Shown here: piece by piece, positions 9,994 to 18,840 of the stretch
Position numbering within the stretch: position 1 is the stretch's first letter
Layout: each line of letters opens with the position of its first letter
Assembly (NCBI GenBank): GCA_003280515.1
Contig: QCER01000001.1
Location: 1-64,000, forward strand
Direction of reading: 5' to 3'
DNA: 64,000 nucleotides
Origin: Prochlorococcus sp. AG-355-P18
Lineage (GTDB): Bacteria > Cyanobacteriota > Cyanobacteriia > PCC-6307 > Cyanobiaceae
Made by a program: the position numbers and the translations under genes
The notes under the pieces: generated by a model
Database searches by the model: none
Told to the model about the DNA's origin: nothing
The model's input: the letters and a program-made list of their open reading frames with translations, nothing else

Positions 9994-10143
9994 ATGGCTA
10001 AGAGAAGGAATCTAAAAAAAGAAAAGCAGGAACGTAATAGAGCATATGCTAGAAAATTCAAAAAAAGGAAATTAAGAACTGATGGAAGACCTGATGGTGG
10101 AAACGTTACGGGCACAGCAAATAATGGCGGTGCAGCTGATTAG
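9994..10143 (+). CDS. Very small basic protein, unknown
   Basis: A 49-residue open frame. Residues 1-32 are extremely basic (begins MAKRRNLKKEKQERNRAYAR, then another run of lysine and arginine), while the last 17 residues are glycine-, asparagine- and alanine-rich (DGRPDGGNVTGTANNGGAAD). The split design and clean ATG start argue for a real gene. The composition resembles small nucleic-acid- or ribosome-binding proteins, but I recognise no family with confidence; I recall similar short proteins in other marine picocyanobacteria. It lies between devA and a glycosyltransferase gene, 18 bases after devA, so it may be expressed from the exporter transcript. Confidence 0.65.
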   Translation: MAKRRNLKKEKQERNRAYARKFKKRKLRTDGRPDGGNVTGTANNGGAAD

Positions 10144-10204
10144 GCGGTATCTTTTATTTTTATCTTTTGAAGTTCATTATATTATGCATACTTAAGACAT
10201 AATC

Positions 10205-11116
10205 ATGAATGTAAGTATTATTATACCGACTTACAATAGATTACCTATATTAGAGAAATGTCTCTTTGCGCTCGAGAATCAAAAATTAAATACAAATATC
10301 CTTAATTATGAAGTAATAGTAGTTGATGATGGATCAACTGATGGGACATCCTCATGGATAAATAAAAACAAAGCTAATCTCCCACATGTTAATCTCTTTC
10401 AGCAAGAACATGGAGGGCCTGCACTTGGAAGAAATCTGGGAGTAATTAAATCAAAATATGAAATTATTATATTCATTGATAGTGATCTCATTGTTTTAGA
10501 CAATTTTATAAATTGCCACGTAGAAAAATTACTTGCCTCTTGGAGAAAAAATGATAAAAAATGTTTTACCTATGGCTCGGTTATCAATACATCTAATTTT
10601 CTAAATCCTCAGAGTGAAAAACATAAAATAATGGATACTTCTTTTGCGTACTTTGCTACTGGGAATGTAGCGATATCAAAAGAATTGATTTTAAGTGTGG
10701 GATTATTTGATACTTCTTTTAGTCTGTACGGTTGGGAGGATTTAGAACTTGGAGAAAGATTAAAAAAAATTGGGACAAAATTAATTAAATGCCCAAATGC
10801 AGTAGGTTTTCATTGGCATCCTCCATTTAATTGTGAACAAATAGATTCATTAATAGCTCAAGAAAAAGAGAGAGCAAAAATGGCTTTAGTGTTTTATAAG
10901 AAACATCCAAATTTAAGGGTTAGATTTATGATTCAATTAACTCCTTTTCATAATTTACTTTGGCAAATTCTTTGCTTGGGAGGATTAATTAGTGTTGATA
11001 GAATCCTTCCTTTATTAAGATTCCTTGTAAATACAAGAAGAAATAGACTTGCACTTGAGATTCTTAGGATCCCTCTAAATATGATTTACATTAAACAGTT
11101 AACTAAATCAAGATAA
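10205..11116 (+). CDS. Family 2 glycosyltransferase
   Basis: A 303-residue GT-A-fold glycosyltransferase. The nucleotide-sugar site is seen in SIIIPTYNRLPILEKCL at the N-terminus, VVDDGSTDGTSSW near residues 39-51, and a DxD-type motif in IIFIDSDLIVL near 92-102. The catalytic-base region is GWEDLELGERLKKIG near residue 179. After about residue 235 the sequence has a hydrophobic patch that could associate with the membrane. It is plus-strand, about 60 bases after the small basic-protein gene, and followed by the rpsB leader. The sugar and acceptor cannot be assigned; cell-surface polysaccharide or glycolipid synthesis is the family's usual role. Confidence 0.87.
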   Translation: MNVSIIIPTYNRLPILEKCLFALENQKLNTNILNYEVIVVDDGSTDGTSSWINKNKANLPHVNLFQQEHGGPALGRNLGVIKSKYEIIIFIDSDLIVLDNFINCHVEKLLASWRKNDKKCFTYGSVINTSNFLNPQSEKHKIMDTSFAYFATGNVAISKELILSVGLFDTSFSLYGWEDLELGERLKKIGTKLIKCPNAVGFHWHPPFNCEQIDSLIAQEKERAKMALVFYKKHPNLRVRFMIQLTPFHNLLWQILCLGGLISVDRILPLLRFLVNTRRNRLALEILRIPLNMIYIKQLTKSR

Positions 11117-11141
11117 AAAACTTTTAGAAATACACATCACT

Positions 11142-11150
11142 TGCTAGAAT
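11142..11150 (+). promoter_or_regulatory. Candidate extended -10 element of the rpsB promoter
   Basis: TGC followed by TAGAAT at 11145-11150 forms an extended -10 element. Transcription would start near 11157, giving a leader of roughly 90 bases before the rpsB ATG that holds the whole pseudoknot-like element. No convincing -35 box is seen, which is acceptable for an extended -10 promoter. Confidence 0.4.
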
Positions 11151-11170
11151 CGTGGAAATTAAAATCCACA

Positions 11171-11234
11171 CATCTGACAGTTTCGGGTGATTTATTAAAA
11201 TTAATTTCCCGTCAGATGGAGGCTAACCCGAAAC
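11171..11234 (+). promoter_or_regulatory. rpsB leader with interlocking stems (putative pseudoknot)
   Basis: Two perfect complementary pairs are interleaved in the leader: CATCTGAC (11171-11178) with GTCAGATG (11211-11218), and GTTTCGGGT (11180-11188) with ACCCGAAAC (11226-11234). The A-B-A'-B' order is that of an H-type pseudoknot. The only Shine-Dalgarno-like sequence, GGAGG at 11218-11222, sits at the end of stem A between the two 3' strands and is about 24 bases from the ATG at 11247, too far unless stem B folds the intervening bases away. This suggests folding-controlled translation, plausibly autoregulation by S2. Leader-based S2 control of rpsB-tsf is known in other bacteria; homology to those elements is not established here. 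Confidence 0.7.
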
Positions 11235-11246
11235 CCTTTTTAAATT

Positions 11247-11957
11247 ATGGCTGTTGTATCACTATCAGAAATGATGGAAGCTGGTGCTCATTTTGGGCAT
11301 CAAACTAGACGTTGGAACCCCAAGATGTCTAAGTATATATATTGCGCGAGAAATGGAGTTCATATTATTGATCTCGTAAAAACAGCATTGTGTATGAACA
11401 ATGCATATAAATGGACGAGAAACGCTGCAAAAAGCGGTAAACGTTTCCTATTTGTTGGCACAAAAAAACAAGCATCAGATGTAGTAGCTCAGGAAGCTAC
11501 ACGCTGTGGAGCTGCATATGTAAATCAAAGATGGCTTGGAGGGATGTTGACTAATTGGACAACAATGAAAGCTAGGATTGAAAGATTAAAGGATCTAGAA
11601 AGAATGGAAAGTAGTGGTTCAATAGCAATGAGGCCTAAAAAAGAAGCTGCAGTATTAAGGAGAGAACTTGAAAGATTACAAAAATACCTGGGTGGACTAA
11701 AAGGTATGAGAAGATTACCAGATGTAGTTGTATTGGTTGATCAGAGGAGAGAATCTAATGCAGTATTAGAAGCTAGAAAATTAGATATCTCATTAGTATC
11801 AATGTTGGATACAAATTGCGATCCAGATTTGTGTGAAGTTCCAATTCCTTGTAACGATGATGCCGTTAGATCTGTGCAACTTATTTTAGGAAGACTTGCA
11901 GATGCCATAAATGAGGGTAGAAAGGGCTCTAGCTCTAATGCCGAAAGAAAAAATTAA
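11247..11957 (+). CDS. rpsB: 30S ribosomal protein S2
   Basis: A 236-residue S2, a component of the small ribosomal subunit. Conserved blocks are [19 protein letters not shown] near residues 9-27, [33 protein letters not shown] and the C-terminal [11 protein letters not shown] followed by IPCNDDA, covering the complete fold. The length is usual for cyanobacterial S2. The ATG is the only start matching the family N-terminus (MAVVSL). It heads the rpsB-tsf pair found in most bacteria, and the leader just upstream contains the interlocking stems described separately, which probably regulate both genes. The C-terminus is short and serine-rich, as often seen in S2. Confidence 0.97.
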   Translation: MAVVSLSEMMEAGAHFGHQTRRWNPKMSKYIYCARNGVHIIDLVKTALCMNNAYKWTRNAAKSGKRFLFVGTKKQASDVVAQEATRCGAAYVNQRWLGGMLTNWTTMKARIERLKDLERMESSGSIAMRPKKEAAVLRRELERLQKYLGGLKGMRRLPDVVVLVDQRRESNAVLEARKLDISLVSMLDTNCDPDLCEVPIPCNDDAVRSVQLILGRLADAINEGRKGSSSNAERKN

Positions 11958-12001
11958 ATTCCAATTTAAAACTCACTTATTCACTATTTTTATTACTTCA
12001 A

Positions 12002-12658
12002 ATGGGAAACATTACAGCAAAACTTGTAAAAGATCTTAGAGACAAAACTGGCGCAGGAATGATGGACTGCAAAAAAGCACTTAATGAAACTGAAGGGAAT
12101 TTAGATAAAGCTTTGGAATGGTTAAGAAAGAAAGGCATAGCTAGTGCTGAAAAGAAATCTGGAAGAGTAGCGGCCGAAGGGTCAATTGGTAGTTATATTC
12201 ATACTGGATCAAGAGTCGGAGTTTTACTAGAGTTAAATTGTGAAACTGATTTTGTTGCTAGAGGTGATATATTTCAATCTCTGTTGAAGGATGTCTCAAT
12301 GCAAGTAGCAGCATGCCCAAATGTTGAGTATGTATCAATTGATGAAATACCAGAAGATGTGGTGGAAAAAGAAAAGCAGATTGAAATGGGTAGGGATGAT
12401 TTATCTGGAAAACCAGAACAAATTAAAGAAAAAATAGTTGAAGGGAGAATAGCAAAAAGACTCAATGAGCTTGTCTTACTTTCACAACCCTACATTAAAG
12501 ATAGTTCTCTAACAGTTGAGGATCTTGTAAAACAAGCAGCTGCAAAAATTGGGGAAAATATTAAAGTAAGACGCTTTACAAGATATACATTGGGTGAAGG
12601 AATCGAAAAAAATCAGATGGACTTTGCAGCAGAGGTTGCATCAATGCAAACAAACTAG
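12002..12658 (+). CDS. tsf: Translation elongation factor Ts
   Basis: A 218-residue EF-Ts, the nucleotide-exchange factor that recycles EF-Tu-GDP. The N-terminal UBA-like domain contains the signature [16 protein letters not shown] at about residues 11-26 and the core contains [13 protein letters not shown] near residues 77-89, the region that contacts EF-Tu. It is about 65 residues shorter than the E. coli protein, lacking the coiled-coil insertion; this is normal for cyanobacteria. It follows rpsB by 44 bases and is followed almost directly by an unknown gene, so the transcript probably carries all three. Confidence 0.96.
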   Translation: MGNITAKLVKDLRDKTGAGMMDCKKALNETEGNLDKALEWLRKKGIASAEKKSGRVAAEGSIGSYIHTGSRVGVLLELNCETDFVARGDIFQSLLKDVSMQVAACPNVEYVSIDEIPEDVVEKEKQIEMGRDDLSGKPEQIKEKIVEGRIAKRLNELVLLSQPYIKDSSLTVEDLVKQAAAKIGENIKVRRFTRYTLGEGIEKNQMDFAAEVASMQTN

Positions 12659-12662
12659 TCAC

Positions 12663-13739
12663 TTGAATAATTTCAATAATTACATAGATATAGAAAAAGT
12701 TAATTCTCAAATAGAGAGAGCAGACATACAAAAAAGAATATTAACTAGAAATATCTATAGGGAATATGAACTTTATCTTAATCTCGTAAGGGATCTACTT
12801 CCCATCTCTGTAGAAAAAGGCCTTAATCAAATATATAGTTATCCAACAGTTAATGATAATTTCTTAAATGAAAATGAATTCTATAGTCTTTTTGAAAAAA
12901 AAATAAGTAAATTAATATCTAAGAATTTGCCCTTTTTAACAGTAGAACAATTAAAGATTAATGAAATTGAAAAAAATATAAATAAGGAAATTAATTTTAC
13001 TTTTTTTGATAGTTCTACAAAAATAAAGGATGATCAAAAAGATAATTTTCAATATGAAGATGGTTTTCAATTAAAAGAACCCTCTCAGTTCGAGATTACT
13101 GAAGACTTTTCAAATGCTTATGAATATTATCAAGCTCATAATTATGAGAAATTCGTATCACTTGATTTAGATAATAACGACCATAATAATTATTTATCTA
13201 AAAACAATATTTTTGAAAATCTAGGAGTGGAAAAACAATTTATTTCCTCCTTACTTGAATTAATGGGAGAAGAAAAAATGGAAAAACCAAGATATCCAGA
13301 AAAAGAAAATATAAATCAAATGGATAATTTACCAAAAAATAAGATTCTTAATAATTTTGATTTAATAGACAAGTCATTGGAAAATTTACTATTGAATCTT
13401 TCATATAATATTAACCAAGAATTATTCAAGGCAAATCTAATAAAAAAGTTGATATCTAAAGATTCCTTTGATTTCTTATTAGGCAAAAATTTTATGATAA
13501 AACATCCATATCCTTTTGTTATTAATTTTGAATTAAACTTAAATCGGTCATCTTTAATAGGCAATAATTTACCAAGTATTATTTTCTTCAATATATCTAT
13601 TGTTGAGTTAGAGTTTAAAAATTTAAATCTTTCTATTCAAAGGAACAAAATAAATGAGCTAAAAAATCAATTTCAGCGTTTGATTAAAAAAGAGACATAT
13701 TGGAGGCAAAAAGAAATAACTTTGAATAAAATACGTTGA
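12663..13739 (+). CDS. Conserved hypothetical protein between tsf and recG
   Basis: A protein of about 358 residues if it starts at the TTG at 12663, five bases after the tsf stop. The open frame extends back into tsf, but an internal start there would be unusual, so the TTG is preferred. The N-terminal part (RADIQKRILTRNIYREYELY, then LVRDLLPISVEKGLNQIY) is helical and more conserved-looking; residues about 85-235 are low-complexity, Asn/Glu/Lys-rich and probably disordered; the last 100 residues regain regular hydrophobic spacing. No membrane span, signal peptide or known catalytic motif is seen. I do not recognise a family. The position suggests co-transcription with tsf and perhaps recG. 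Confidence 0.7.
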   Translation: MNNFNNYIDIEKVNSQIERADIQKRILTRNIYREYELYLNLVRDLLPISVEKGLNQIYSYPTVNDNFLNENEFYSLFEKKISKLISKNLPFLTVEQLKINEIEKNINKEINFTFFDSSTKIKDDQKDNFQYEDGFQLKEPSQFEITEDFSNAYEYYQAHNYEKFVSLDLDNNDHNNYLSKNNIFENLGVEKQFISSLLELMGEEKMEKPRYPEKENINQMDNLPKNKILNNFDLIDKSLENLLLNLSYNINQELFKANLIKKLISKDSFDFLLGKNFMIKHPYPFVINFELNLNRSSLIGNNLPSIIFFNISIVELEFKNLNLSIQRNKINELKNQFQRLIKKETYWRQKEITLNKIR

Positions 13740-13761
13740 AAAAATAACTCTTTTTTCAAAT

Positions 13762-16221
13762 GTGACTATTAGCGGGAATAATAATAATAAATTAATTAAA
13801 GATTGGATAAGACCTCTTCAAAAGTCTCTTACTATTGAAACTGAAAACAAATTTATTAATACTTTAGGAAGAGAAAGATATTTTAATGATTATTTGCATG
13901 ATTCATTGCAAAAACTCGATAATCTTAATATCTCAGAAGAATATTTAAGGATATTTTATGAATTTTCTCAAAAATATAATGAATACAATGAATTAGATGA
14001 AAATCAAAGAAAAAGATTAATTATAGATACAAGAAAAAATCTTTATAAACTAGGTAAAACTCTAGAAATAGAAAGTTCTAATAATATTTCTAATAATGTT
14101 TTTCTGAATAAAGCTGATTCAAGTTTATCTTTTGATTCAGATATTTCATTAATAAAAAATGTAGGAAAAGTTTATAAAAATAAGCTTAATGAATTAGGGA
14201 TATTTCATATAAAAGATCTTATTAATTATTTTCCACGAACATATCTAGACTATACAAATAGAGTTAAGATAATAAATTTAAAACAAGATAATTTATACAC
14301 GTGCATCGCAAACGTTAAAAGATTTTATATTCATAAGAGTAAAAAAAATAGTAATTTATCAATAATGAATATTGTAGTTTCTGATGAAACTTCTTCAATA
14401 AAGGTTACAAAATTTTTTTTAGGAAGAAGATTTAGATCTTACTCCTTCTTCTCATCTCAAAAATCTTTGTATACTCCTGGAACCAAATTAGCAATTTCCG
14501 GTAAGGTTAAATTGACAGAGTATGGCAAAACTTTTGTAGATCCGCAGATTGAAATTCTTAAGGATAACAATGATAATTTTAATTTCTCAGGCAAAATATT
14601 ACCCTTGTATTCATTAGGTGAAGCATTATCAAATATGAGTTTTATAAAACTTATGAAAAAGGTACTAATTTATGCAAAGCAATATCCAGACATTTTAAAT
14701 AAAAAGCAACTTGATTCATTATCTTTATTATCAAAAGGAGAGTCGTTGATTAATATTCATTTTCCATCAACTCAACAGGCACTAGTGGAGTCAAAAAAAC
14801 GTTTGGTTTTTGATGAGTTGTTCCTACTTCAAATAAAGTTCTTACTTAGAAAAAGAAAGACTAATAAAAATGTAACTTCCCAACAATTACCCCAAAAGAA
14901 ATCTTTATTAAAAGAATTTTTAAGTACTTTTCCTTTTGAATTAACAAAATCTCAAGAAAATGTTTTAAATGAAATTAAGTATGATTTATCTAACCCTGCA
15001 CCAATGTCCAGATTGCTTCAGGGAGATGTTGGGAGCGGTAAAACCATAATTGCAATAGCGTCTCTTTTACTTGTCATTGAAAAAAACCTGCAAGGTGCAT
15101 TTATGGTCCCAACTGAGGTATTAGCCGAACAGCATTATAAAAATTTATTAAAATATTTGAATCCCCTTTTAATTTCTGTTGAACTACTTACTGGGAATAC
15201 TCCTCAAAAAAAGAGAAAAGAAATTTTGTCTAATTTGAATAATGGATTAGTTGATATCCTCGTAGGAACTCATGCACTATTTGAGGATAAGGTCATCTTT
15301 AATGCATTAGGGATGGTCGTAATTGATGAACAACATAGATTTGGAGTTACTCAAAGAAATAAATTACTAAATAAAGGAGAAAATACTAACTTGTTATCAA
15401 TGACAGCAACACCAATTCCAAGAACTCTTGCTCTTTCCATTTATGGTGATTTAGATGTGAGTCAAATCACAGAACTCCCGCCTGGGAGAGTTCCTATAAC
15501 TACAAAAATAATTTTAGAAGATGATTTAACTAACTTGTTCAAGATTGTTGAAGATGAGATCAATAAGGGAAAGCAAGCCTATGTGATTTTGCCACTTATA
15601 GAAGATTCAGAAAAAATGAATTTAAGCTCCGCAAAGAAAATATTCAAATACTTATCAGAAGAAGTCTTTTTTAACAAAAAAGTTGGATTATTACACGGCA
15701 AATTAAGTTCACAAGAAAAGAATGAAGTGATTAATTCTTTCTTAAAGAATGAAATTAATATATTGGTTTCAACCACTGTAATTGAGGTTGGCATTGATGT
15801 GCCTAATGCCACAATTATGATTATTTATAATTCGGACAGATTTGGATTATCCCAACTGCATCAATTAAGGGGAAGAGTTGGTAGAGGATCAACAAAATCT
15901 TTTTGTTATCTGGTAACCCCCGATAAAAATGGATTAGAAAATAAAAGACTTTGTGTTTTGCAAAAATCTAATGATGGCTTTTATATCGCTGAAAAAGACT
16001 TGGAACTTAGAGGACCAGGCCAGATTTTAGGATATAGACAATCCGGATTGCCTGATTTTGTACTGGACAATTTACCTAACAATAAATTTCTTATTGATAA
16101 GGCTCGTGCAGAGGCTATTAAGATTATTAGTGATGATCCTGATTTAAAAAAAAATATTATTTTAAGGAATATACTTATTGATAATTCTGATAATAAATTT
16201 ATTCATGATTTCTTAAATTGA
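13762..16221 (+). CDS. recG: ATP-dependent DNA helicase RecG
   Basis: An 819-residue RecG, the superfamily 2 helicase that remodels stalled replication forks and branched DNA. It has an N-terminal helical extension of about 120 residues typical of cyanobacteria, then the wedge/OB domain (IKNVGKVYKNKLNELGI onward), Walker A LQGDVGSGKT near residue 422, a DEQH box in VVIDEQHRFG, motif III SMTATPIPRTLAL, and motif VI QLRGRVGRG. The start is GTG; an ATG two bases earlier is out of frame and stops at once. Slightly longer than E. coli RecG (693 residues) because of the N-terminal extension. It follows the unknown gene by 22 bases. Confidence 0.96.
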   Translation: MTISGNNNNKLIKDWIRPLQKSLTIETENKFINTLGRERYFNDYLHDSLQKLDNLNISEEYLRIFYEFSQKYNEYNELDENQRKRLIIDTRKNLYKLGKTLEIESSNNISNNVFLNKADSSLSFDSDISLIKNVGKVYKNKLNELGIFHIKDLINYFPRTYLDYTNRVKIINLKQDNLYTCIANVKRFYIHKSKKNSNLSIMNIVVSDETSSIKVTKFFLGRRFRSYSFFSSQKSLYTPGTKLAISGKVKLTEYGKTFVDPQIEILKDNNDNFNFSGKILPLYSLGEALSNMSFIKLMKKVLIYAKQYPDILNKKQLDSLSLLSKGESLINIHFPSTQQALVESKKRLVFDELFLLQIKFLLRKRKTNKNVTSQQLPQKKSLLKEFLSTFPFELTKSQENVLNEIKYDLSNPAPMSRLLQGDVGSGKTIIAIASLLLVIEKNLQGAFMVPTEVLAEQHYKNLLKYLNPLLISVELLTGNTPQKKRKEILSNLNNGLVDILVGTHALFEDKVIFNALGMVVIDEQHRFGVTQRNKLLNKGENTNLLSMTATPIPRTLALSIYGDLDVSQITELPPGRVPITTKIILEDDLTNLFKIVEDEINKGKQAYVILPLIEDSEKMNLSSAKKIFKYLSEEVFFNKKVGLLHGKLSSQEKNEVINSFLKNEINILVSTTVIEVGIDVPNATIMIIYNSDRFGLSQLHQLRGRVGRGSTKSFCYLVTPDKNGLENKRLCVLQKSNDGFYIAEKDLELRGPGQILGYRQSGLPDFVLDNLPNNKFLIDKARAEAIKIISDDPDLKKNIILRNILIDNSDNKFIHDFLN

Positions 16222-16278
16222 AAACTATCATTGTAATTTTTGATATATATGCCACTATAAATCAATTGCAAATTTCAA

Positions 16279-16962
16279 TTGAAAATTTGGAATAAAATAC
16301 CAATTAAAGATAATGGAGATAAATTAATAGCTATACCTAGCTGCCTAAAGTTTTTTGATCCCCACCCTTACTCTCATTTAGGTGCACCTTACAAAGATAA
16401 AACTTCTTTTTGGAAATTAAGAGAGGAGGTGGTAAATAGATTAGTAAAAGTAAATGATTATTTGATATCAAAGAGTAGTTTTAATCTTTTAATTTATGAC
16501 AGTTGGCGACCTTTAGAAGTCCAAGAATTTATGTTTAAAAGAGCATTTTTATTAGAGTGTGAAAAATCCGATATTGATATTTCTTTTGAAAACATAAAGT
16601 CCTATCCATCAATTTTAAAAAAAGTTGAAAAATTTTGGGCATATCCTTCTTATGACACTATGTGTCCCCCCCCTCATTCAACTGGGGGTGCATTGGATGT
16701 TTGTTTATCAGATAAAAATGGAAATATGGTTGAAATGGGTAGCATGGTAGATCAAATGGATGAGACCTCAAATCCTTATTTTTATGCAAACATGAAGAAT
16801 GAAGAAGCAATTATTTGGAATAGTAGAAGAAATTTATTAAGGGAAATTATGACTAAATTCGGATTCGCTCAACATCCTAATGAATGGTGGCATTTTAGTT
16901 ATGGTGATCAATTATGGGCTTGGAAAAATAAAAAGGCAAATGCCCTTTATGGAAAAATATAA
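16279..16962 (+). CDS. VanX/DdpX-like D-Ala-D-Ala dipeptidase
   Basis: A 227-residue peptidase of family M15D, which cleaves the dipeptide D-alanyl-D-alanine. Zinc ligands and catalytic base are in place: His133 and Asp140 in HSTGGALD, Glu202 and His205 in EWWHF, and an arginine in SWRP (Arg77) typical of the S1 pocket. There is no signal peptide, so action is likely cytoplasmic, in turnover of peptidoglycan precursors or use of D-amino acids rather than vancomycin resistance, as no vanH or vanA gene is nearby. The start is TTG. The coding sequence holds a run of eight cytosines (16666-16673), unusual in such AT-rich DNA, yet the frame is intact. Confidence 0.88.
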   Translation: MKIWNKIPIKDNGDKLIAIPSCLKFFDPHPYSHLGAPYKDKTSFWKLREEVVNRLVKVNDYLISKSSFNLLIYDSWRPLEVQEFMFKRAFLLECEKSDIDISFENIKSYPSILKKVEKFWAYPSYDTMCPPPHSTGGALDVCLSDKNGNMVEMGSMVDQMDETSNPYFYANMKNEEAIIWNSRRNLLREIMTKFGFAQHPNEWWHFSYGDQLWAWKNKKANALYGKI

Positions 16963-16965
16963 ATT

Positions 16966-18753
16966 CTATTGATTTTCGTTTAGTAAATTCAATATATAAT
17001 TTTCATCTTGGGTATTTATAAAATCTCCGAAATCTAAATCCAAATTACTCTTCCAATTATCAAATAATGGTTGAAGAGTTTTTTCTAAATCGCTAAGTTC
17101 CATTCTTTGTAAAAATGGTTTAGCAAGCCTTTGTAAATTTTTACTTCCCCCCAACCATAATTGGTATTTATTTTGCCCACTTCCAACAAGAGCTAATTCG
17201 GCCATATAAGGCCTGGTACATCCATTCGGACATCCTGTCATTCTGAATAATATTGTCTTTTGTATTTTTAGATCTAATAGTAAATTTTCAATCCTTTTTA
17301 ATACATCAGGTAATATTCTTTCAGCTTCAGTCATTGCAAGACCACAAAGTGGTAAAGCGGGACAAGCTAAAGCGTGTCTTTGTATTTCATTAATGTTTTC
17401 TAAATTTTCGTATCCAATTTTTGATAGAGATTTTTGAATTTCACCTTTATTTTTATTGGCAATATTACAAAGTAAAATATCTTGATTTGGTGTGAGTCTT
17501 AAATCTAAATTATATTTTTTAACAATACTTGTAATGGTATTTTTCTTATTTCCAGATAATCTCCCTGATAACAATGGTAAACCAACAAAATGGGAGGTTT
17601 TATTTTGTTTATGCCAACCTAGGTAATCAATGAGAACCTTATCAGGTTCTTTTCTAATTTTTTTAATTTCTTTTTTGAAATACTTATCAGTAAGTATCTT
17701 TTTGAACCATTTAATTCCTTTTCTATGAAGAAGGTATTTCATTCTCGAATTTTTTCTAGATTTTCTATCACCATAATCTCTTTGAATAGCCACAATGCTT
17801 TGTATTAATTCATAAACATCAGGTTCTTCAACATATCCAAGTGGATCTGCAATTCTGGCAAAGGTCTCTTCGTTATTATGTGTGCGACCCATACCACCTC
17901 CAATATAGAAGTTGCACCCTTCTAAGTTTCCATCTTTAGAGGTAAAGGCAACTATTCCTATGTCATTGGTAAGAAGATCAACAGAATTGTCCCCAGGAAC
18001 TGTAACAGCACATTTAAATTTTCTCGGTAAATAAGTTGAACCATAGAGAGGCTCATCTTTTATCCCACTAAAAACATTGTCTTTGAATTGGAGCTTCCTA
18101 ATTGCTTCAATATCTTTGTCAGGCTTTATGGTGTACTCTAAATCTCCATCAGCCCAAAGCTCTAAAAAAGTGCCTTGCCCAGCCATTGGGGTGAGAAGAT
18201 CTGCAACTTTTTTTGCCAATGATCTTGCAATATTATAATCTGGCGAATCAAATGGAGCAGCGGGTGCCATAACGTTTCTATTTATGTCTCCACATGCAGC
18301 TAATGTGGAGCCCATTGAATTTACTATTGTTTGGATTACTTCCTTTAGATTCTCCTTTCTAATTCCATGCATTTGGAAGGCTTGTCTTGTAGTGGCCCTA
18401 AGTGTTCCATTACCTAATTTGTCAGATAATTCATCTAATGCTAAAAATAATTTCCCAGGGACTTCACCGCCAGGATTTCTTAATCTAAGCATCATTTGCC
18501 AATCTTTACTTTTGCCAGGCCTTCTATTTTCCCTGTTATCTTGTTGATAACTACCATGAAATTTTAATAACTGAACTGCATCATTGGTAAAATGATCGCT
18601 CTCATTGACTAATTCCGTAGCCAGTGGCTCCTTAAGAAATTTGCTACCTTTTTTAAAATTTTCAAATTTAGAAACTTCTAATCCATTTGCCAAACAAACA
18701 GTTTCTTGCTTGGCAGGATCTTTTTTCTTTTTTACTTTCTCAACTTTGATCAA
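16966..18753 (-). CDS. sir: Ferredoxin-sulfite reductase
   Basis: A 595-residue sirohaem/[4Fe-4S] reductase that takes six electrons from ferredoxin to reduce sulfite to sulfide for cysteine synthesis. Two half-domains repeat; the cluster and sirohaem ligands are the CX5C in ACPALPLCG (near residue 475) and the CX3C in GCPNGCTRPY (near residue 519). Distinctive sulfite reductase features are the KFHGSYQQDNRENR stretch near residues 64-77 and RATTRQAFQMHGI near residue 128, which separate it from nitrite reductase. The lysine-rich N-terminus is short. It is convergent with the dipeptidase gene and divergent from glyS across an 87-base spacer. Confidence 0.93.
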   Translation of the reverse strand: MIKVEKVKKKKDPAKQETVCLANGLEVSKFENFKKGSKFLKEPLATELVNESDHFTNDAVQLLKFHGSYQQDNRENRRPGKSKDWQMMLRLRNPGGEVPGKLFLALDELSDKLGNGTLRATTRQAFQMHGIRKENLKEVIQTIVNSMGSTLAACGDINRNVMAPAAPFDSPDYNIARSLAKKVADLLTPMAGQGTFLELWADGDLEYTIKPDKDIEAIRKLQFKDNVFSGIKDEPLYGSTYLPRKFKCAVTVPGDNSVDLLTNDIGIVAFTSKDGNLEGCNFYIGGGMGRTHNNEETFARIADPLGYVEEPDVYELIQSIVAIQRDYGDRKSRKNSRMKYLLHRKGIKWFKKILTDKYFKKEIKKIRKEPDKVLIDYLGWHKQNKTSHFVGLPLLSGRLSGNKKNTITSIVKKYNLDLRLTPNQDILLCNIANKNKGEIQKSLSKIGYENLENINEIQRHALACPALPLCGLAMTEAERILPDVLKRIENLLLDLKIQKTILFRMTGCPNGCTRPYMAELALVGSGQNKYQLWLGGSKNLQRLAKPFLQRMELSDLEKTLQPLFDNWKSNLDLDFGDFINTQDENYILNLLNENQ

Positions 18754-18840
18754 AGGACCAAATAATATCTCTTTTTATACATTAGCGAAAAGCTTATTTA
18801 ACTGGTAGTAAATTATAGTAAGTGAAGTCATATTTTTTTC

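Noticed and set aside
12594..12662. Upstream extension of the unknown gene into tsf
   Set aside because: An internal start inside tsf is unlikely; the TTG at 12663, just after the tsf stop, is better placed.
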